Shown: positions 13,171 to 48,247, counted from the stretch's first letter. The stretch: DNA of 64,000 bases from Rostratula benghalensis (GCA_013399305.1 VXAI01000038.1:5480751-5544750); one strand, 5' to 3'. The notes: a model not told the origin generated them from the sequence alone. Numbers and translations are program-made.

Positions 13171-13827
13171 TGCCTTTGAAGACAAGACACCAAAAAGTCT
13201 CAGCATTCCGCTGCTGGCTGGATGTCACTGGAGTATCAGGCAGGCTGCATTCTGTCAATGGAAGGACAAAGAGGATTTGTTGGTCCATGGTGTTAGTAAG
13301 TGCTCTTTCTCCTGGCAGAGCTGAAAGCATCACTGTCATTCCCTGTAGACAAGAGGCTGTTGGATGTCATGTGACCCAGACTGACCAATGGGGTGTTCCA
13401 GTCCATCTGTCATGCTCAGTATAAAAACCGAGGGATCAAAGGGGCCAGCTTAGCTCCTCTTCAAAAGCTTCTTCTTCAGTGACTGTCTTTCCTTAATGAT
13501 TGATCTGTGAGGAGAACCCTGTCAGTTCATCTACCTTCAATCTTAATCCCTGGGTTTCTGACTCAAGATCTAGAATCCAGTTTCCATTCATCACTAAGTC
13601 CAGTCTGGAACCTCCCCAGTACTTGCTGGTGATGTATCCCTGGGAGGCGGATATGGTTTTGTATATATTGCATCTATTTTGTTGGGACTTTTTAATTAGT
13701 AATATTTCATTGAAGTAGTTTAGTTTTTTCTAAACTTAACTCTCTTTATCTCTCCTTCTCTTGGAGCAAGAGGTGGGGGACAACATCTGTTGTCTTGTCA
13801 TTGGCTAATCTGGCCCAAACCATGACA
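13171..13827 (+). mobile_element. Solo LTR of an avian endogenous retrovirus (boundaries approximate)
   Basis: The segment ends GGCCCAAACCATGACA, whose reverse complement begins TGTCATGG, matching the TG...CA ends of retroviral LTRs. Around 13370-13425 it carries a block I recognise from a common avian LTR family: a CCAAT box at 13385-13389, the sequence before a GCTCAG, and a TATAAAAA box at 13420-13427. The CCAAT-to-TATA order implies a promoter firing on the plus strand, with transcription start near 13450. No gag, pol or env sequence flanks it, so it is a solo LTR left by recombination, or a fragment. The upstream boundary is uncertain and I could not confirm a target-site duplication. 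Confidence 0.6.
13385..13427 (+). promoter_or_regulatory. CCAAT and TATA boxes of the LTR promoter
   Basis: A CCAAT box (13385-13389) and a TATAAAAA box (13420-13427) are separated by 30 bases, a spacing typical of a polymerase II core promoter inside an LTR. Whether it is still active cannot be judged from sequence. Confidence 0.55.
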
Positions 13828-15337
13828 CCTTGGCTTTAACTCTCATCTTTCAGAAAGGGGAAAATAGGTGTGTTATTTTCTAGGTGGTGCATAAAGAAAA
13901 GATACTCACTTTGATGTTCTATTGAGCTTACTAGTTTAGAACAACAGCCTAAGCAAAGTGCAAGGATAAAATTGGAAACTTAAAACATGAAATAAAACCA
14001 CGAATCTACGAAACTAAATGTTCATTTCACAGATAAAGAGAGTCTCAACAGATAGCATGCTTCTATCACATCAGGCACAAACCAGAACAATATAATCTTT
14101 GCCAATTCCTAAGGTCACATCTGTTAGCTGAAAAAATCTGTAGTGAAGCACACATTGACCATACTGCTTGCTTTCTTTTCCCATGATTGTTTAGAGGAGA
14201 AGACAAAGAAATTGGTAGTCAGCTTTGCCATGTACTCAAGAATCCTGCAGGCTGACTCAAACACTTGTAAAGGGTTAGGTCCAGAAGGCATCTTTCTATC
14301 TTCTCTATGAAATAAAGAGACTGGAAATCCTTGTAATTCTAACACAAACAAAGTCACATGAACTGTTTTAGGGGTTTCTATGGTTATCTTCTCACTCTTT
14401 TTCAACCCAGTGTGAGCTTCTGTGAATAAATGGAGAACACTAGAATGGTGGCATGTATTATGAAAATACTGATGTAAATGGACATTAGAGGGTTTTTTCT
14501 GTTTTTCTCTGGCCAAAGATAAGGACATTGCGTATCAGTTAAATATTTTCTAAAAGTCTTCAAGAACCTAGTGAAGTTTCCATGTCTTGTAGTTGCAAGT
14601 AAGACATCTGACTAGAAAAACAATGCAATAAATATTGTCCATTTGGGTAACCAGACTATTCATGTACTTTCAACACATTTTTTCTTTCTTCTTTAGCTAG
14701 ACTGCTCACATTTGTGCCTTCAGCATTAACTAGATATGTTGCTGGTAAAGAGATTAATTGTAAGTTTGTTCTAAGGTAGTAAGAAACTGCTGGTTAGAGC
14801 TGGTCACGGCACAAGAAGAGCAAGATGTACAGGCTGTGTGCACAGACTGGTGAAAGAGGCTTGTCAGATGGTTCTGACTATTATCTCTTGGATTAGGACA
14901 TGAATAAAGCATGAGGATGTAGTCTGGTACTAAAACTAAAGATAAATCAGTGGCAGCAAAAAATCTGCCAGCATGAAATGTTATTGTTCATCAGCTAGAG
15001 TTGTTTCCTGATGAAAGAGATAAGCTAAGAAAGGTAAGGAACCTAATTCTTTTCTTATTAAATGAGTAGAATTATTGGAGGATGTTGGCAGAAAATTATT
15101 CTCTCTATCCTATGACACAGACTAAAGGCACCTCTATCATGAATTCTGTTTATCTGGAAACAAGGTCCCAGCAATTAGGCAGTAGCAATGTAAATAAGCA
15201 AAGTAATATTGTAAAAGTTTCTCACAGCTCAAAGACTTGTGGCTCTGGACAGTCAACCTAGAAAGAATCTCACAACAGGTCAATCTGAATGTATATTGAC
15301 TGAGAAAGATCAAATGAGAAAACAAAGACCAAATGAG
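13828..15337. other. Non-coding stretch between LTR and CR1
   Basis: No supported gene. A 134-codon open frame on the minus strand (14124-14528) has no motif I recognise, and several of this length are expected by chance in 64 kb. Confidence 0.5.
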
Positions 15338-15631
15338 AGGGGGACTCTTTATCATGGAGTGTAGCGATAGGACAATGGTAATGCTATTAAACTGAAAGAG
15401 GAGCAATTTAGATTAGATATGAAGAAGAATTTTTTTTCCTGTGAGGGTGGTGAGGCACTTGAACGGGTTGCCCAGAGAATTTGTGGATGCCCCATCCTTG
15501 GAGGTGTTCAAGGCCAGGCTGGATGGGGCTTTAAGCAAACCGGTCCAGTGGGAGGTGTCCCTGACCATGACAGGGTGTATGGAACTCAATCTTCAGGGTC
15601 CCTTCTAACCTGAACCATTCTATGATTCTTT
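15338..15631 (+). mobile_element. CR1 LINE, 3'-end fragment, plus orientation
   Basis: Contains the diagnostic CR1 3' blocks in order: GGGGACTCTTTATC, a segment with AGTGTAGCGATAGGACAA, GGGTTGCCCAGAGAA, a segment with GTGGATGCCCCATCC, GGTGTTCAAGGCCAGGCTGG, and the terminal CCATTCTATGATTCT. The 5' truncation is typical of CR1 insertions. It is more similar to the consensus than the CR1 at 4.6-5.1 kb and so is probably younger. Confidence 0.92.
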
Positions 15632-18600
15632 GAAATTGAGAAAACAAAACCAAACTCCAATGTTTCATCATGATGTCAGAAAATCCAGCAGACAATTTCA
15701 GGATATTTTCTGCCTTCTACCTTGGCTTGTTATAGCCTAAGTGGATATTCATACCATTTGCTTTAGTATATTGAGATAATTAACTGATTGTGTTTAGGGT
15801 CCTAAAATACTAAGTTTCCTATGCAGCCAATGCACATCCACAAGAGTGATTCAGGGGATTCAGGGCCCTGTAAGGCAGAGGTCTAAAACAGTCCACCACA
15901 GACCCCATGGACTCTACTTTGTTCTTGATAATTTCTGACATGAAACAGTAGACTTTTTTGTTTTTTTGTTGTTTTTTTTTATTGCAGCTGGGAATCAATA
16001 CTTTCCAACTTGGAGTGCATGTACTTTTTATCAGCTCCTCCTAGCGTTGTGGGCTGGTCCATAGCTGCAGATAATGCTATGAAGCATACCAGCTTTTGCC
16101 ACATACCAGAGCAAAGAACACGATTTGCAAATTGCTGTAAATAACATCTGAAGAAAATGCTGAAGCAGCTGGACAATCTGGACAGTCAAGTTTGTGTGAT
16201 AGAGCAATGACGTAGAAATATGGGGAAGGAAAAATGTATGTAGCTTGAGTGAGCTGATGCAACATGCTCAGATCATGTTTGCTAGAAGAAAATAAAATAG
16301 AGGTAGCCAGATATTGGCATTGAATGGAAAAATGGAACAGATCTCCTTGCACTCATTAAGGATTAGAGTTTTCAAAACTCTACACTGAAAAGTTACTTGA
16401 ATATCATTGATATTGTTTATATGTGGAGGAGAAGGAAGGGCTTTTACAGTCAAGTTTTACAACATCTTTTTACTTCTATGACAAGAGGTAATGAAACACA
16501 GGCCTGAAAATCAGATGGGTTGGATTCCCAAAAAAGAGAATGCCAACGCAATACTTCACAGTCCATAAAGCCTGCACAGTATTTTCTGATATTGTTGTTA
16601 CTGTCATTTTCTGATGCTGTTTTTACTGCCTTTGTTCTAGCACATAAGTACAGCAGATGAAGATCACTGGTGTTCCATGTGCTCAATATAAGAGATGGAC
16701 ACTGCCCCTAAGGTCTCAGAGATTGACCTGGAAAGCAAACTGCAGTGGGGGAATGTAGTTTCTTTGATCAAAGCCTCTTATTGGAAATGTATGGGTGACA
16801 CAGAACCAACATCCTAGTCTCCTGACTCCTACACTAGCAATTACCTTCTTAAAGACATCAAGGGCAAGATGAAGAATTGCCAGCTGTGCCCTTCAGTTAC
16901 TATTGCGTAAATAATTCTTTAGATCAGACCAGAATCCCATTGTCTCCAGATTGAAAATAATACCAGGTAACTAACTGGTGAAGTATAATGGAATATAATT
17001 CACATTCAACCAGCGTCATTATGGTGTATCAGTGCCTGGTCAGCCTGGAGAACTGCATTCTAACCCTGCTCTAAAACCAGTGAGATACTGCTCAGGCTAT
17101 TTGCATTAAATAGGTCAAAGGTTATCTTGTGCTTTGTTGAGTGTTTCTAGTTACTACAGTTATTTAGTGTTTCTGAATCTTTAATACTAAGTATTTGGAA
17201 AAAAACCCAGGCCCTTAGTGTCACAGCCTAGAGAATGTATGCAAAAGACATTTTCAACTATTTGATCTTAAGATCATAAGATCTTCATCTATAAGACTCT
17301 CTAACTCGTGGCTGCAAAGAGAACTGCTGAAAACAATGTCAACACCAAAATACCAGTGAAGTTCTCAACACTTAGCACTCTCTATTTCAGCCATGTACCA
17401 AGAAGGAGAGATTTTAAAAGTTTAAGTTTTTATTGAAATTGCATTTTCATAGTGATCTCTTGCTTTGGAACGTTCTTCATCTAGTTCCAATATATATATT
17501 AAAAAAAAATACTAGATGTGATAGGATCAAAAGTAAGTCTTGAACTAAGGGAATGGGTAAACAACCAGGATATGGAGCAAAATTAACTTTGATCACATTA
17601 GTATGTAAGTTTAGGGAAAGACAGAAAAAGAATACTTTTCCTACAGGATTTGATACCTTTAACAGCAAAAGAGATTGGAATACTATCCCATTACTTTTGC
17701 TAAAAACATGCAGACTCCCACATACTCTGTTTAAAAAGATAATTTTTCCCTCTCTCCCCCCCAAACTTTAAAACTTACAGTCCAGAACATGAGAGTACCA
17801 AAGCTATGTATTTCAGTAATGAGCAACAATCAACACACACACAGTGTATTAACCAAGGTGCAGGAAAATAAACCGGTGACTGAGGAAATACAGATTTTTT
17901 TTTACGAAAAAAATAATTATAGGATTCTACGTATGCGCTTACAAGAGAGAGGGTCCTCTTCCAAGTTTAACAAGCCACATAGAGAAAAATATGTATCTAT
18001 CATGAAAAACTAAACAAAACAAAGTCAAGATGATCATCTAGAAATGGGGGGGGGGCATACAGACTTGCCTAGGAATCTTTCCCCAAAAGGCTATTACAAC
18101 GTTTCTCTGTGGCAGGGAGCTCATTATCTTTAGTTCTCTTCTGTTCTATTTAGATTTTCATACTTCATCTATCTCTATGACAACTCTGATCATTGTCTCA
18201 CTTTTTTTCCACCAATTCAACTGAGGCAACCATCAATATAAAACAAAATAAATACTGAAGTGAACTGAAATTAAATGGACTCTGATACTCTTCAGAAAAC
18301 ATTATTCAAACTTGTCATCCTTACTTGTGCTCATGTGTCTGATGACTTTTGGTTTTTTGGACTAACGCACGAACAAATTCCATATATTCCATATACAGAT
18401 TTTTGACTCCTCCTTGCCCCTTTCCTTCCAGTTTAAAATACTACAGATTTCCTTGCAAAAATCATTAAATAAACAAAATTTCCTTTCTGTTTTTCAGAAG
18501 ATAAATAGACCATAATCAAAGCAATTAAAGTCTGGTAACAGTTGGTTTCTGAGATTCAGTTCCTTGAAGAATTGGGAAACTAAGAAAGGAACAATCTTCC

Positions 18601-21600
18601 TTGGGAATCACTCAAAAAGAGGTATGATCAAATTCAAATAGTAATCCAAATTGTGCATCTATCTGTCCTTGGACAACTCATAAGCATGTAACAAGATTTT
18701 CAAATTCTGTATTACAGAATATAAATGCTTTGACAGTTTGAACATTTTCTTGCAAAACTTTTTATGCAAGTTATATACACCATAATTTGGCCAAGCTGTA
18801 ACCATGTTTCTTCAGACCTCCCAGAAGTAGCACCTGAATGTAGAGAAATGTGGGTATGAGGAAAGCTGTTTTCCCATCCATGCCACTGAGGTGCCACCTC
18901 CTGGGAGAAGCACAACACATCTGCAGCTGCTGCCTTCCCATCAGCTCACCTCTACCCTTTCTGAGCACAGCTGGAAGGAGGATGATTTCACATCACACAG
19001 AGCATAACAGAAGAAGAACAGGTTTGTCTTTGCTGCTGTGTCCACTGTCATGGCTGGTTTCCACTCTTACACTGAAGAAGCCCATAATTGCAAGGACTAC
19101 AGCTGCATTTACTTCCATAGATTATGCTTCAGTGTGATGTTAAAGAAGAGTTTGATGATTTTGACAGGGAAGGACTCATGTCCTTCCAAACAGGGGAATG
19201 GCAAAACAAGGCAGTTCCCTCTCTGTTCCTAACAAGCGTTGCAACATAGCTCGTCATGGTCCCAGCCCTCACCCATCTCCCACAATGAGCAAGACTCCAT
19301 TTTAATTCCAGCTCTGAAGGGTCTCTGTTCCCTACCCCAATCCTAACCCTACCTAGCCTGAAGCAGAGGGCTGCAAATTTCTTTCAACCTCCCATCTCCA
19401 AATACACATTTAAATACAGCCACCTCCTGAGCTTACTGTAGGCTTTCCTGTGCAAGCAGGAAAAAAAAATTCAGAAGCTCAAAGGAAGGTAGTTTCTTTT
19501 GCTCCCTTTGTAATTCTGTGAAATCACAACATATCACCACCATTGCCTTTCACTCCATGTCTGCCCAAGGGAAAAGTGTAGACACCGAGATGCTATGCTA
19601 CTGAATTTTTTTGTTATGTACCTTACTAAGAATTCATTGTATTTCTGGAAGCTGTTTTTATTTTTGAATTCTGTCTCGCAGCACAGTCTCTTAGGCCTGT
19701 TGTTTTAACAGAGTCCGCACCCTCTTAAATGAGAGGAGAGGCGCATGTGGGGACTGTTAACAGACTGCACCCCTCAATGCCACCGGCACATTCTGCCACA
19801 AAGGGCTCCCTGTAATCCTCCCACAGCCTGACAAGAACTGACACCCCTTGTTGCCTGTGTGAAATTAAAGAGCTAGAAGTTTATATGAATTTCTAAGCAA
19901 CACCTCCATGTTTTCAAGCAGCCAAAGCATGTTACATGGCTATTCTGAACATGCTTACTGGGAAGCTGGTTGTCTCTCTCCCTGTGGAGGGAATCACAAC
20001 AGCTTTATCAGCCAGGTCAATAGAAGACAGCTCTGGGTGGCTTACAGCCAGGAAAGACAGCACAGTTATGCTTAGTGCAACCAGAACACCTTGGCAGCAG
20101 ATGGATTTCCCATTTATGATACTGCAAATATAATTCAGAAGGGTCCAACTGCCACTAGAAAGGCACTTTCTACTATGACTGAACTTACTTCAGGTTCACA
20201 GCACCAAATTTGTTTTACAAATCATTATTTTTTTTTAATAAATCCATCCATAATTAAAGAATCAGTGAGAAGTGATTTCATGCCTTTGTAAACCTTTATG
20301 ACTGCCAAGAGCACTGTGAAACTGGTAACTTTATGCTATTGCAAGCAGATATGTAGTTGTCCAAGCTGAGACCACCTTCCCTAGAGGGAAAAGACACGTA
20401 GTCCCAGAATCCTGTACATTTAAATTACATCTCATGGCCAAACACATGGCCAGTTGCAGGTGTGAGCTGTAACATCCAGGTATGGATACAAACAGTATGG
20501 TGACATTTCAATGGATCAGGCAGACAACAGCAAGTATTAGCAATATGAAGTAAATATTGTTACAGTATCAGTGCTATGCTAACCCCAAAGTTTTTATAAA
20601 ACCTTCTCAAGCTTTTTCAGGGTGAAGAAGTGTATGTGCACATCAGAAAATAAAACTCATTCTTTCAAGCCTTAACCTTATTAAAAGAGAACATTTTTAT
20701 GTGAAGAAGACACAAAAATGTGAGGTTAGGTATTTAAACTTTGGTGAAAGTATTACTGACATGTAAAACAAACTCTGTATGTCAGAAGCCCTTTGATTCA
20801 CTTTTATCAGGTATCAGCTGTGAAGAAAGGAGAAAATACTGCTGACTCAGTGATGCAAGTACTGATATCTTATAAATAGGTACATTAGGTAATTATATCT
20901 TATATGGAGAAAAAGACTTCTTAAAAGAAAATAGTGATATGTTGGGGTTCAGGGTAGCTCGGATATTTTCTAAGAGTTATGTTGATGGTTTAGGAGCAAA
21001 TACAAGAAAAGGGAGACATGAACTGTTAATAAGATGTTACAGTAAAAGTATTGTAGTTAGAAGATTTCTTAACTTGAAGTTTCTGTTTGAAGCTAGATGA
21101 ACAGTTTAATAAATTTGTCCCCTTAGAAGCTTTAAATTTTGAAATGTTGATGAGTTTTTGCTAGCCACTCTATATGTAGGTAGTGCTGAATTTTGTCATC
21201 AGTTGGTATGAAGACCATTCATTGTCTCTGAAGATTAAAGCTTAGAAATATCTCTTTGGCAGACTGGTAAGTATTGAGGGTCTGTGCTTTGTAGACTGTT
21301 TTATTTAAAACACAATGAATGCAATAATTCCCTCAGGTCTCTTGTTTTTGATTCAGTAATGCCTGTGTTATAGAAATAAAATTATGAAACATCTCTAAAA
21401 TAGCATCCAAATAGCTTCCCCCAGCTTTAAATGAGAGGTCTCAACACCCTGGATAAAGGAGACAAAACAAATGCTCTAATATTAGTTTAAGAAACGATAG
21501 CCTCTTAACTTTGTAAGCTTTTTGGTAGTGTGCTATATGTAATGCAGGTAGCTATGTAATTTTAAATTTTTTTTATTTAGGGCTGTTGTACATCTCCAAT

Positions 21601-22285
21601 TTCTAATTATTTTGCTTTGGGTTTTAGTTAAGATATTCTCAAGTGCCTCAAACTTTAATTTTTTTCATATGTAGCGGTGGAGAGAAAAAGAAACAGAACC
21701 ATCAAACTACTTTCAAAGGTTCACATATAACTATCTATGTGGTAAATTACTGGGTTTCTGTTAAGAAAAAAAGAGGGTGGTTTTGGTTTCTGCTGTCTAT
21801 CTTGTAACCACCTAATCATTCATACTGTGACTGTTTATACGTAAGTTTAAATGACAGTGAAAGCAAGCTGCCCTGCCCAAATTCCTTAATTATGTTTAGC
21901 CTCTCTCGTGTGCTTTTTGCAAGCTTCGCTCATTGTCATGAAATGCGCGCCCCCTGCCTTTGGGCGAGAAGGGGCAGGAACAAGCTTGAATGCTGCCACT
22001 GAATGAAGTTTCCCTTTCCTTGTTTTCTTTTCAGAGGAGGCCTCACTTGACCACTTTCCACATTTTTGGGGGTGTGTGTGGGGGGTGTGTCCTAAATTTT
22101 TTGGATGCTGCTGTTGATATCTAAAATCTACACTGAATGCCAAGAAGAGGGTCTGTCCCTCTTTTGCATAGTTGGTACCGTGTTCAGCAGTAGCATCAGT
22201 TCCTCTCCTTTAGCAAACCAGCTCAAATTCAGTCTATCCCACATGCATTCTTGTCACATTCTCTTCCTGCTGTATGATGTCTTCT
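15632..22285. other. Long non-coding interval between SPINK and FBXO38
   Basis: No exon with coding motifs and convincing splice sites. Features seen are simple: a T-rich run near 15955-15980, a G10 run at 18046-18055 and a palindromic AGATCTTAAGATC-like patch near 17265-17300. Short open frames on both strands fit chance expectation. Additional Kazal exons were looked for through the CGSDG-TY signature, and none was seen on the plus strand. Confidence 0.5.
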
Positions 22286-22287
22286 CC

Positions 22288-22337
22288 TTTTTTTTTTTTC
22301 TTTTTCTTTTTTTTCCTTTTTTTTTTTTTTTCTGTAG
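22288..22337. repeat. Polypyrimidine (T-rich) tract
   Basis: About 50 bases of almost pure T with a few C, ending CTGTAG. It is about 1.1 kb upstream of the FBXO38 promoter. It resembles a strong 3' splice site but leads into no recognisable exon. Confidence 0.75.
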
Positions 22338-23449
22338 TTAAGTAATCTTACAGGAATGTAATGTGCCAGGCAGATTGTATATTAGCTGATAGATGTTCCT
22401 GCTGTCTTTCCTGTAGGTAGCAGCGATGATGTGAGAACTTAGCTGAGGGATCAAGAAAAACAAGACTTGGACAGAGCAGTTATTTGATTTTGTAGTCATG
22501 GGAATTGCTTCTAATGTGCAAGAGGATAAGCTAAACAGGAACACTTCCTGAAGCCATTTCACAGTTGTGGTAAATAAGAGTATATCAGACTAAATGTGAA
22601 TGCTACTGCATGCATTTGCTGTATGATCCTTCAAAAGAGCTGGTCTCAGTGCTTTCTTGTGCATGTGGGTTTTTTCTAACAGCTTCTGTGTGTCTCACTC
22701 TGCTCGTTCTGCAAAGGCAAGCTAAAATTTCATTTTGTTACTACTTATATCACCACAGAGTGTTGTGGATCGTTCTGGGATCATCATTAAACCAGCAACT
22801 AGCTCTTCGCATGTTGGCCTTCACAAAAAATAAACCACAAATAGTCTGCTCAGTAATAAATGGGCTTTGTTATTCAACTTCTTGGGTTCTATATGAAATA
22901 TGCCTCCCAAGATATTTAGTAAATTGTGCTTTCTACTGGGATCAATCCAAATGCACTGATTAAGATAGCCTACGTATAGACCCACAAAATGCTGTAAACA
23001 CAACTAGCAGGACTTGAGATCAGGCTAAAGCCTCTGGAGATGAGGTATTGGTATCACATTAGCTCACAGAGAACTGTGGGTTGGGGCGTAACTTTTATAA
23101 ATTACATTCCTCTCCATATGTTTGCAAAGAGACTTCAAAGTCTCACTGGGGTCTGTGAGCTGTTTTAATCCACACCACCTCAGAGGCACACAGCTACGTT
23201 TGTTGTTGTAGTGCCAGAACTCCTGACCAATCTTTCAGTGTTTCACTAATTCCTTCTCTTTCAAAATTATCAATTTATGTTCCTGTACCTCAGCCGGCAT
23301 TTAACCACCTCACGGGGCTGTTGCAGTGATCTCTGCCCTTTCACCGGGCCTGTAGCCACACGTCCCGCCAGCCCCGGCTCCGTGGGCTGTAAAGGACTGG
23401 CTGCGACTGTACTGTGGCCGCCACCTATATGGCGGTCTCCGGGGAGACG

Positions 23450-23653
23450 CGCTCAAGATGGCGGCCGTAACGCCGCACTCAAGATGGCGGCTGCGCTACA
23501 GCCTCCGCCCCTCGCTGCCCCCAAGATGGCGGCGGGGCGGGGCGACCCGGCGCCGGAAGCGCGGCGGCGCTGGCGGAAGGGGAGGCACAGGAAGCGGCTG
23601 CCAGGTTAACCCTCCCCCCGCGGCCACAATAACAGGGCGGCGCTGAGGGGCAG
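23450..23653 (+). other. FBXO38: FBXO38 exon 1 (5' UTR, non-coding)
   Basis: The exon end is set by a strong donor, GGGGCAG/GTAAGG, at 23653/23654. The start is uncertain and is placed near the YY1 motif array. The coding sequence begins in exon 2, which has a plausible acceptor (TTTCATCAG) at 26329/26330 and 14 bases of 5' UTR before its ATG. Intron 1 is about 2.7 kb and contains the assembly gap. Confidence 0.65.
23455..23533 (+). promoter_or_regulatory. FBXO38: Array of three YY1-type AAGATGGCGGC motifs
   Basis: AAGATGGCGGC occurs three times in the same orientation, at 23455-23465, 23481-23491 and 23523-23533, with a related TATATGGCGG at 23427-23436. This is the long form of the YY1 site, which in TATA-less promoters usually sits just downstream of the transcription start and helps set its position. 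The array therefore suggests initiation at about 23440-23520. Each copy contains an ATG, so any that falls within the transcript would also act as an upstream start codon. Confidence 0.75.
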
Positions 23654-24062
23654 GTAAGGAGCCGCAGGCTGGTGGGGCTCGGGGAGCTGGAGGCTGTCAC
23701 CCATCCCCGTCCTCCCATGGCGGGTGGGCCTGCTGTGGCGGAGCAGTGCCTCTGTGCCTCTTCGCCGGCTGGGGCTGTCGTTGTCCAGCTCTGGGGCCTT
23801 GGGGCGGCCCGGCCTGGGGGCGGCGAGGGCTGTTCCCCAGTGTGACAGGCCTCTGAGGAAGACTGCTGTCCTTCCTGCTGCTGGGGGGGAAGAGGGGGAA
23901 GCCCTGAGACGCCGCGTTGGGGGTGCCAGCCTCTGCCGCCACCGCCCCCCGTTCTCTCGCTGAAGGAACGGCGGTGTTTGGGCTGGCTGTGGGGAAACCT
24001 GCTTTTATACTGCTTATCCAAGCAAAAATAAACGTGTTCTTCTCCCCCCTCCTCCCCCCCCC

Positions 24063-24087
24063 NNNNNNNNNNNNNNNNNNNNNNNNN
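24063..24087. other. Assembly gap (25 N)
   Basis: Twenty-five unknown bases, flanked on the left by an almost pure C run and on the right by CCCC. The fixed length and the C-homopolymer flanks indicate a sequencing failure in a GC-rich tract, so the real length is unknown. It lies in FBXO38 intron 1 and removes no coding sequence. Confidence 0.97.
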
Positions 24088-26343
24088 CCCCGCTTTTCTC
24101 CATACGGAAACACCCTTCTTAAATTGAGGCTCGCTAGCTGTTCTCCGCAGCTCTGTCTAAAACGGTCGTTTCTGAGGGATGGTGCGGGTCTCTCCGTGGC
24201 TTTTTAAGCTCAATCGAGAAGATAACACGCATCGAGCTGTTGTTTCATACAATGACTCTGGTGAATTAATTCATTGAGTTGGAGAGAGCAAAACTCTTTT
24301 ATCAGCCGTATTTAATAGGTGAAAGGTTGGTTGGTTGTTGTTTTTTTTTTTTTAAACAGGCTCAGCTTCCTAATGTGGAATGGGAGGCTAAAGCTGCACA
24401 TGTTAACATAAAAATAGTACTAGAAAGGGCATATATTCTTCAGAAACTGCTGCTTCATAAGTGACAAGCTCGTTCTTTTTACCCTTTACTTGATGGCAGG
24501 AGTCAAAACAAAGCCCCAGCCCAAACTCAGAGAGCAGGTTATGCTCATTGTATTTAAATCTTACAGGATTCTTTCAGACTGTTTCCCTATAAGTCGATCT
24601 GTTAATGTCTTTTTCTTCTCTGACCTTATGTCATGGTCCTTTTACACTGTCCTTTAAATACTGCTGTATTGTACTCCATCATATGTCTGCATCAACCTAG
24701 AACTTTTTAGATGTGTCATGGCCTCTGCTCAAATTGAGTGACCAGGTGACATTCACTAGGAATCCATATAGTACTTGTTGTCATCAGGGTCCTATTTCAT
24801 AAATAGTTTGAAGTCAATTTTGGGCTTCATGAAGTTGAACAACATTACAATGCAGTATTACAAATGTACTAAACCCATCTGGTGTGCACCAAAAAATAAG
24901 GGTAGTGTGTGTACTGGCAACAAACTCAGTGGTTTTAGGTTTGGCTTGAGAAGTCCCAGCCAATCCAGAGGAGCAGAGATATGTTTCATGCTATTGACTG
25001 GCAGAAGGTGCTAATTTAGTTATTTTATATCAGCACTTACAATAAATTAATTATAAATTAACAATGTACACTTGTTAATTTTCAATGCATGCAAAAATAT
25101 GTGAAAGCACATGTTTTTCAATAATTAGATCGCAGTGAAGTTATCAATATTTCTAATATTGTGCCAGCATATAAATCATTTGTGTTGGAGAAGGCAAAAT
25201 TTTTCTTTTCATTGCCATAAGAGACTTTGTTTTTCTTCTCAGTTACCACTTCCACATAATGTGAAGCAAACACTGCGGTATATTTATACCACAGTGTATG
25301 TCCTAACAGATGCATCTTTGATAAATTTTCCAGAATCTGCCTTTTTTAAAAGTTGCTTCTTCTCATCCACTGAATTTTGTTATTCAACCTGTTGAACTGG
25401 TTTACTGAGTTAATGATGCTTTACCCTACTTACCAGAAACCATTCCTCAGTTCAACAGCAGTAGTGAAGACATTTCCCATGCTGTTCATCTCCACGAGGT
25501 GTTAACTCAGTTATTCTAACGTTAACATTAAGATTATACTTACTACTTCTTGTAATCAATTTGTATGTTTTTAAATGAAACGTATTATTGTTACTTCAGT
25601 CCTTTTGTGCCTGTATGTGTTCTGCAGGAACAATGTAGGCTCAAACACATTAATTCAGTGAAGGGAAGGAGGAGAGGATATCCTGCACATTGATGCAAGG
25701 TCTTTCAGTTTTTCTGGAGCTTTGATCTTTAAGCAACCTGAATGTTTTATTTTGTATCCTAACCTCTTAGAAGAGCTAGTTTAAGGGCGCTTAATAAGGC
25801 ATTTGGGGGGATCAGGAGGAGCCTATTGTTTTCTAACAGGAAGTATATTTTTTTTTCTGCTAGACATAGGCTTTTGGCTTTCTGTTTCAGTGGAACGTGT
25901 CTAGTTGGTATTTGCTAAGTAACCTCTGTAGTAGCTGCACAGCTCTCCTGGGATTTTTCTTGATCAACTGGTGTGTGGATGGTATCTCTGAAGACATTTT
26001 ATTCATGCAAAAGAATTGATCTGTTAAACCTGTGGTGATTTTCCTCCTTGTCAGCTTCCTTTAGCTCAAGGGACTTTCTAGTTTATCTAATAAGCATCAG
26101 GTTATGTCTGAGGCCTCATCTAGGAGACAAATTATAACTTGTTGGAAAATGTTTTTCTGTTTCTTGGTTAATTCAATTCAGCTGCACTGGAACTTGTCTT
26201 TATTGGCAGATTTTGCTGTGTTTTTTTGGTAAACAAAGCTTAACTGGTGTGTCCTCCTCTACTCTCTGTCCCTTTTCTCTTTCAGTTGCACTGAATTTGC
26301 GTAACACTGTAAACATTTCCTTTCATCAGAAATCACTGCAAAT

Positions 26344-48247
<21,904 letters not shown>

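Larger units (their letters stand above)
23290..24062 (+). promoter_or_regulatory. FBXO38: CpG-island promoter of FBXO38
   Basis: Base composition changes sharply from AT-rich to GC-rich with many CpG dinucleotides, and there is no TATA box. The first FBXO38 exon lies inside it and the coding exons follow downstream on the plus strand. This is the normal arrangement for a broadly expressed housekeeping-type gene. The island continues into intron 1 and runs into a C-rich tract and an assembly gap, so its 3' limit is not known. Long open frames on both strands here reflect high GC content, not genes. Confidence 0.85.

Noticed and set aside
14124..14528. Open frame of 134 codons on the minus strand
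   Set aside because: The length fits chance expectation, there is no motif, and no splice or promoter context supports it.
23479..24113. Open frames of 138 and 180 codons on the minus strand at the FBXO38 promoter
   Set aside because: They lie in a CpG island where stop codons are rare, have Pro/Gly/Arg/Ser-rich composition, and one runs through the assembly gap.
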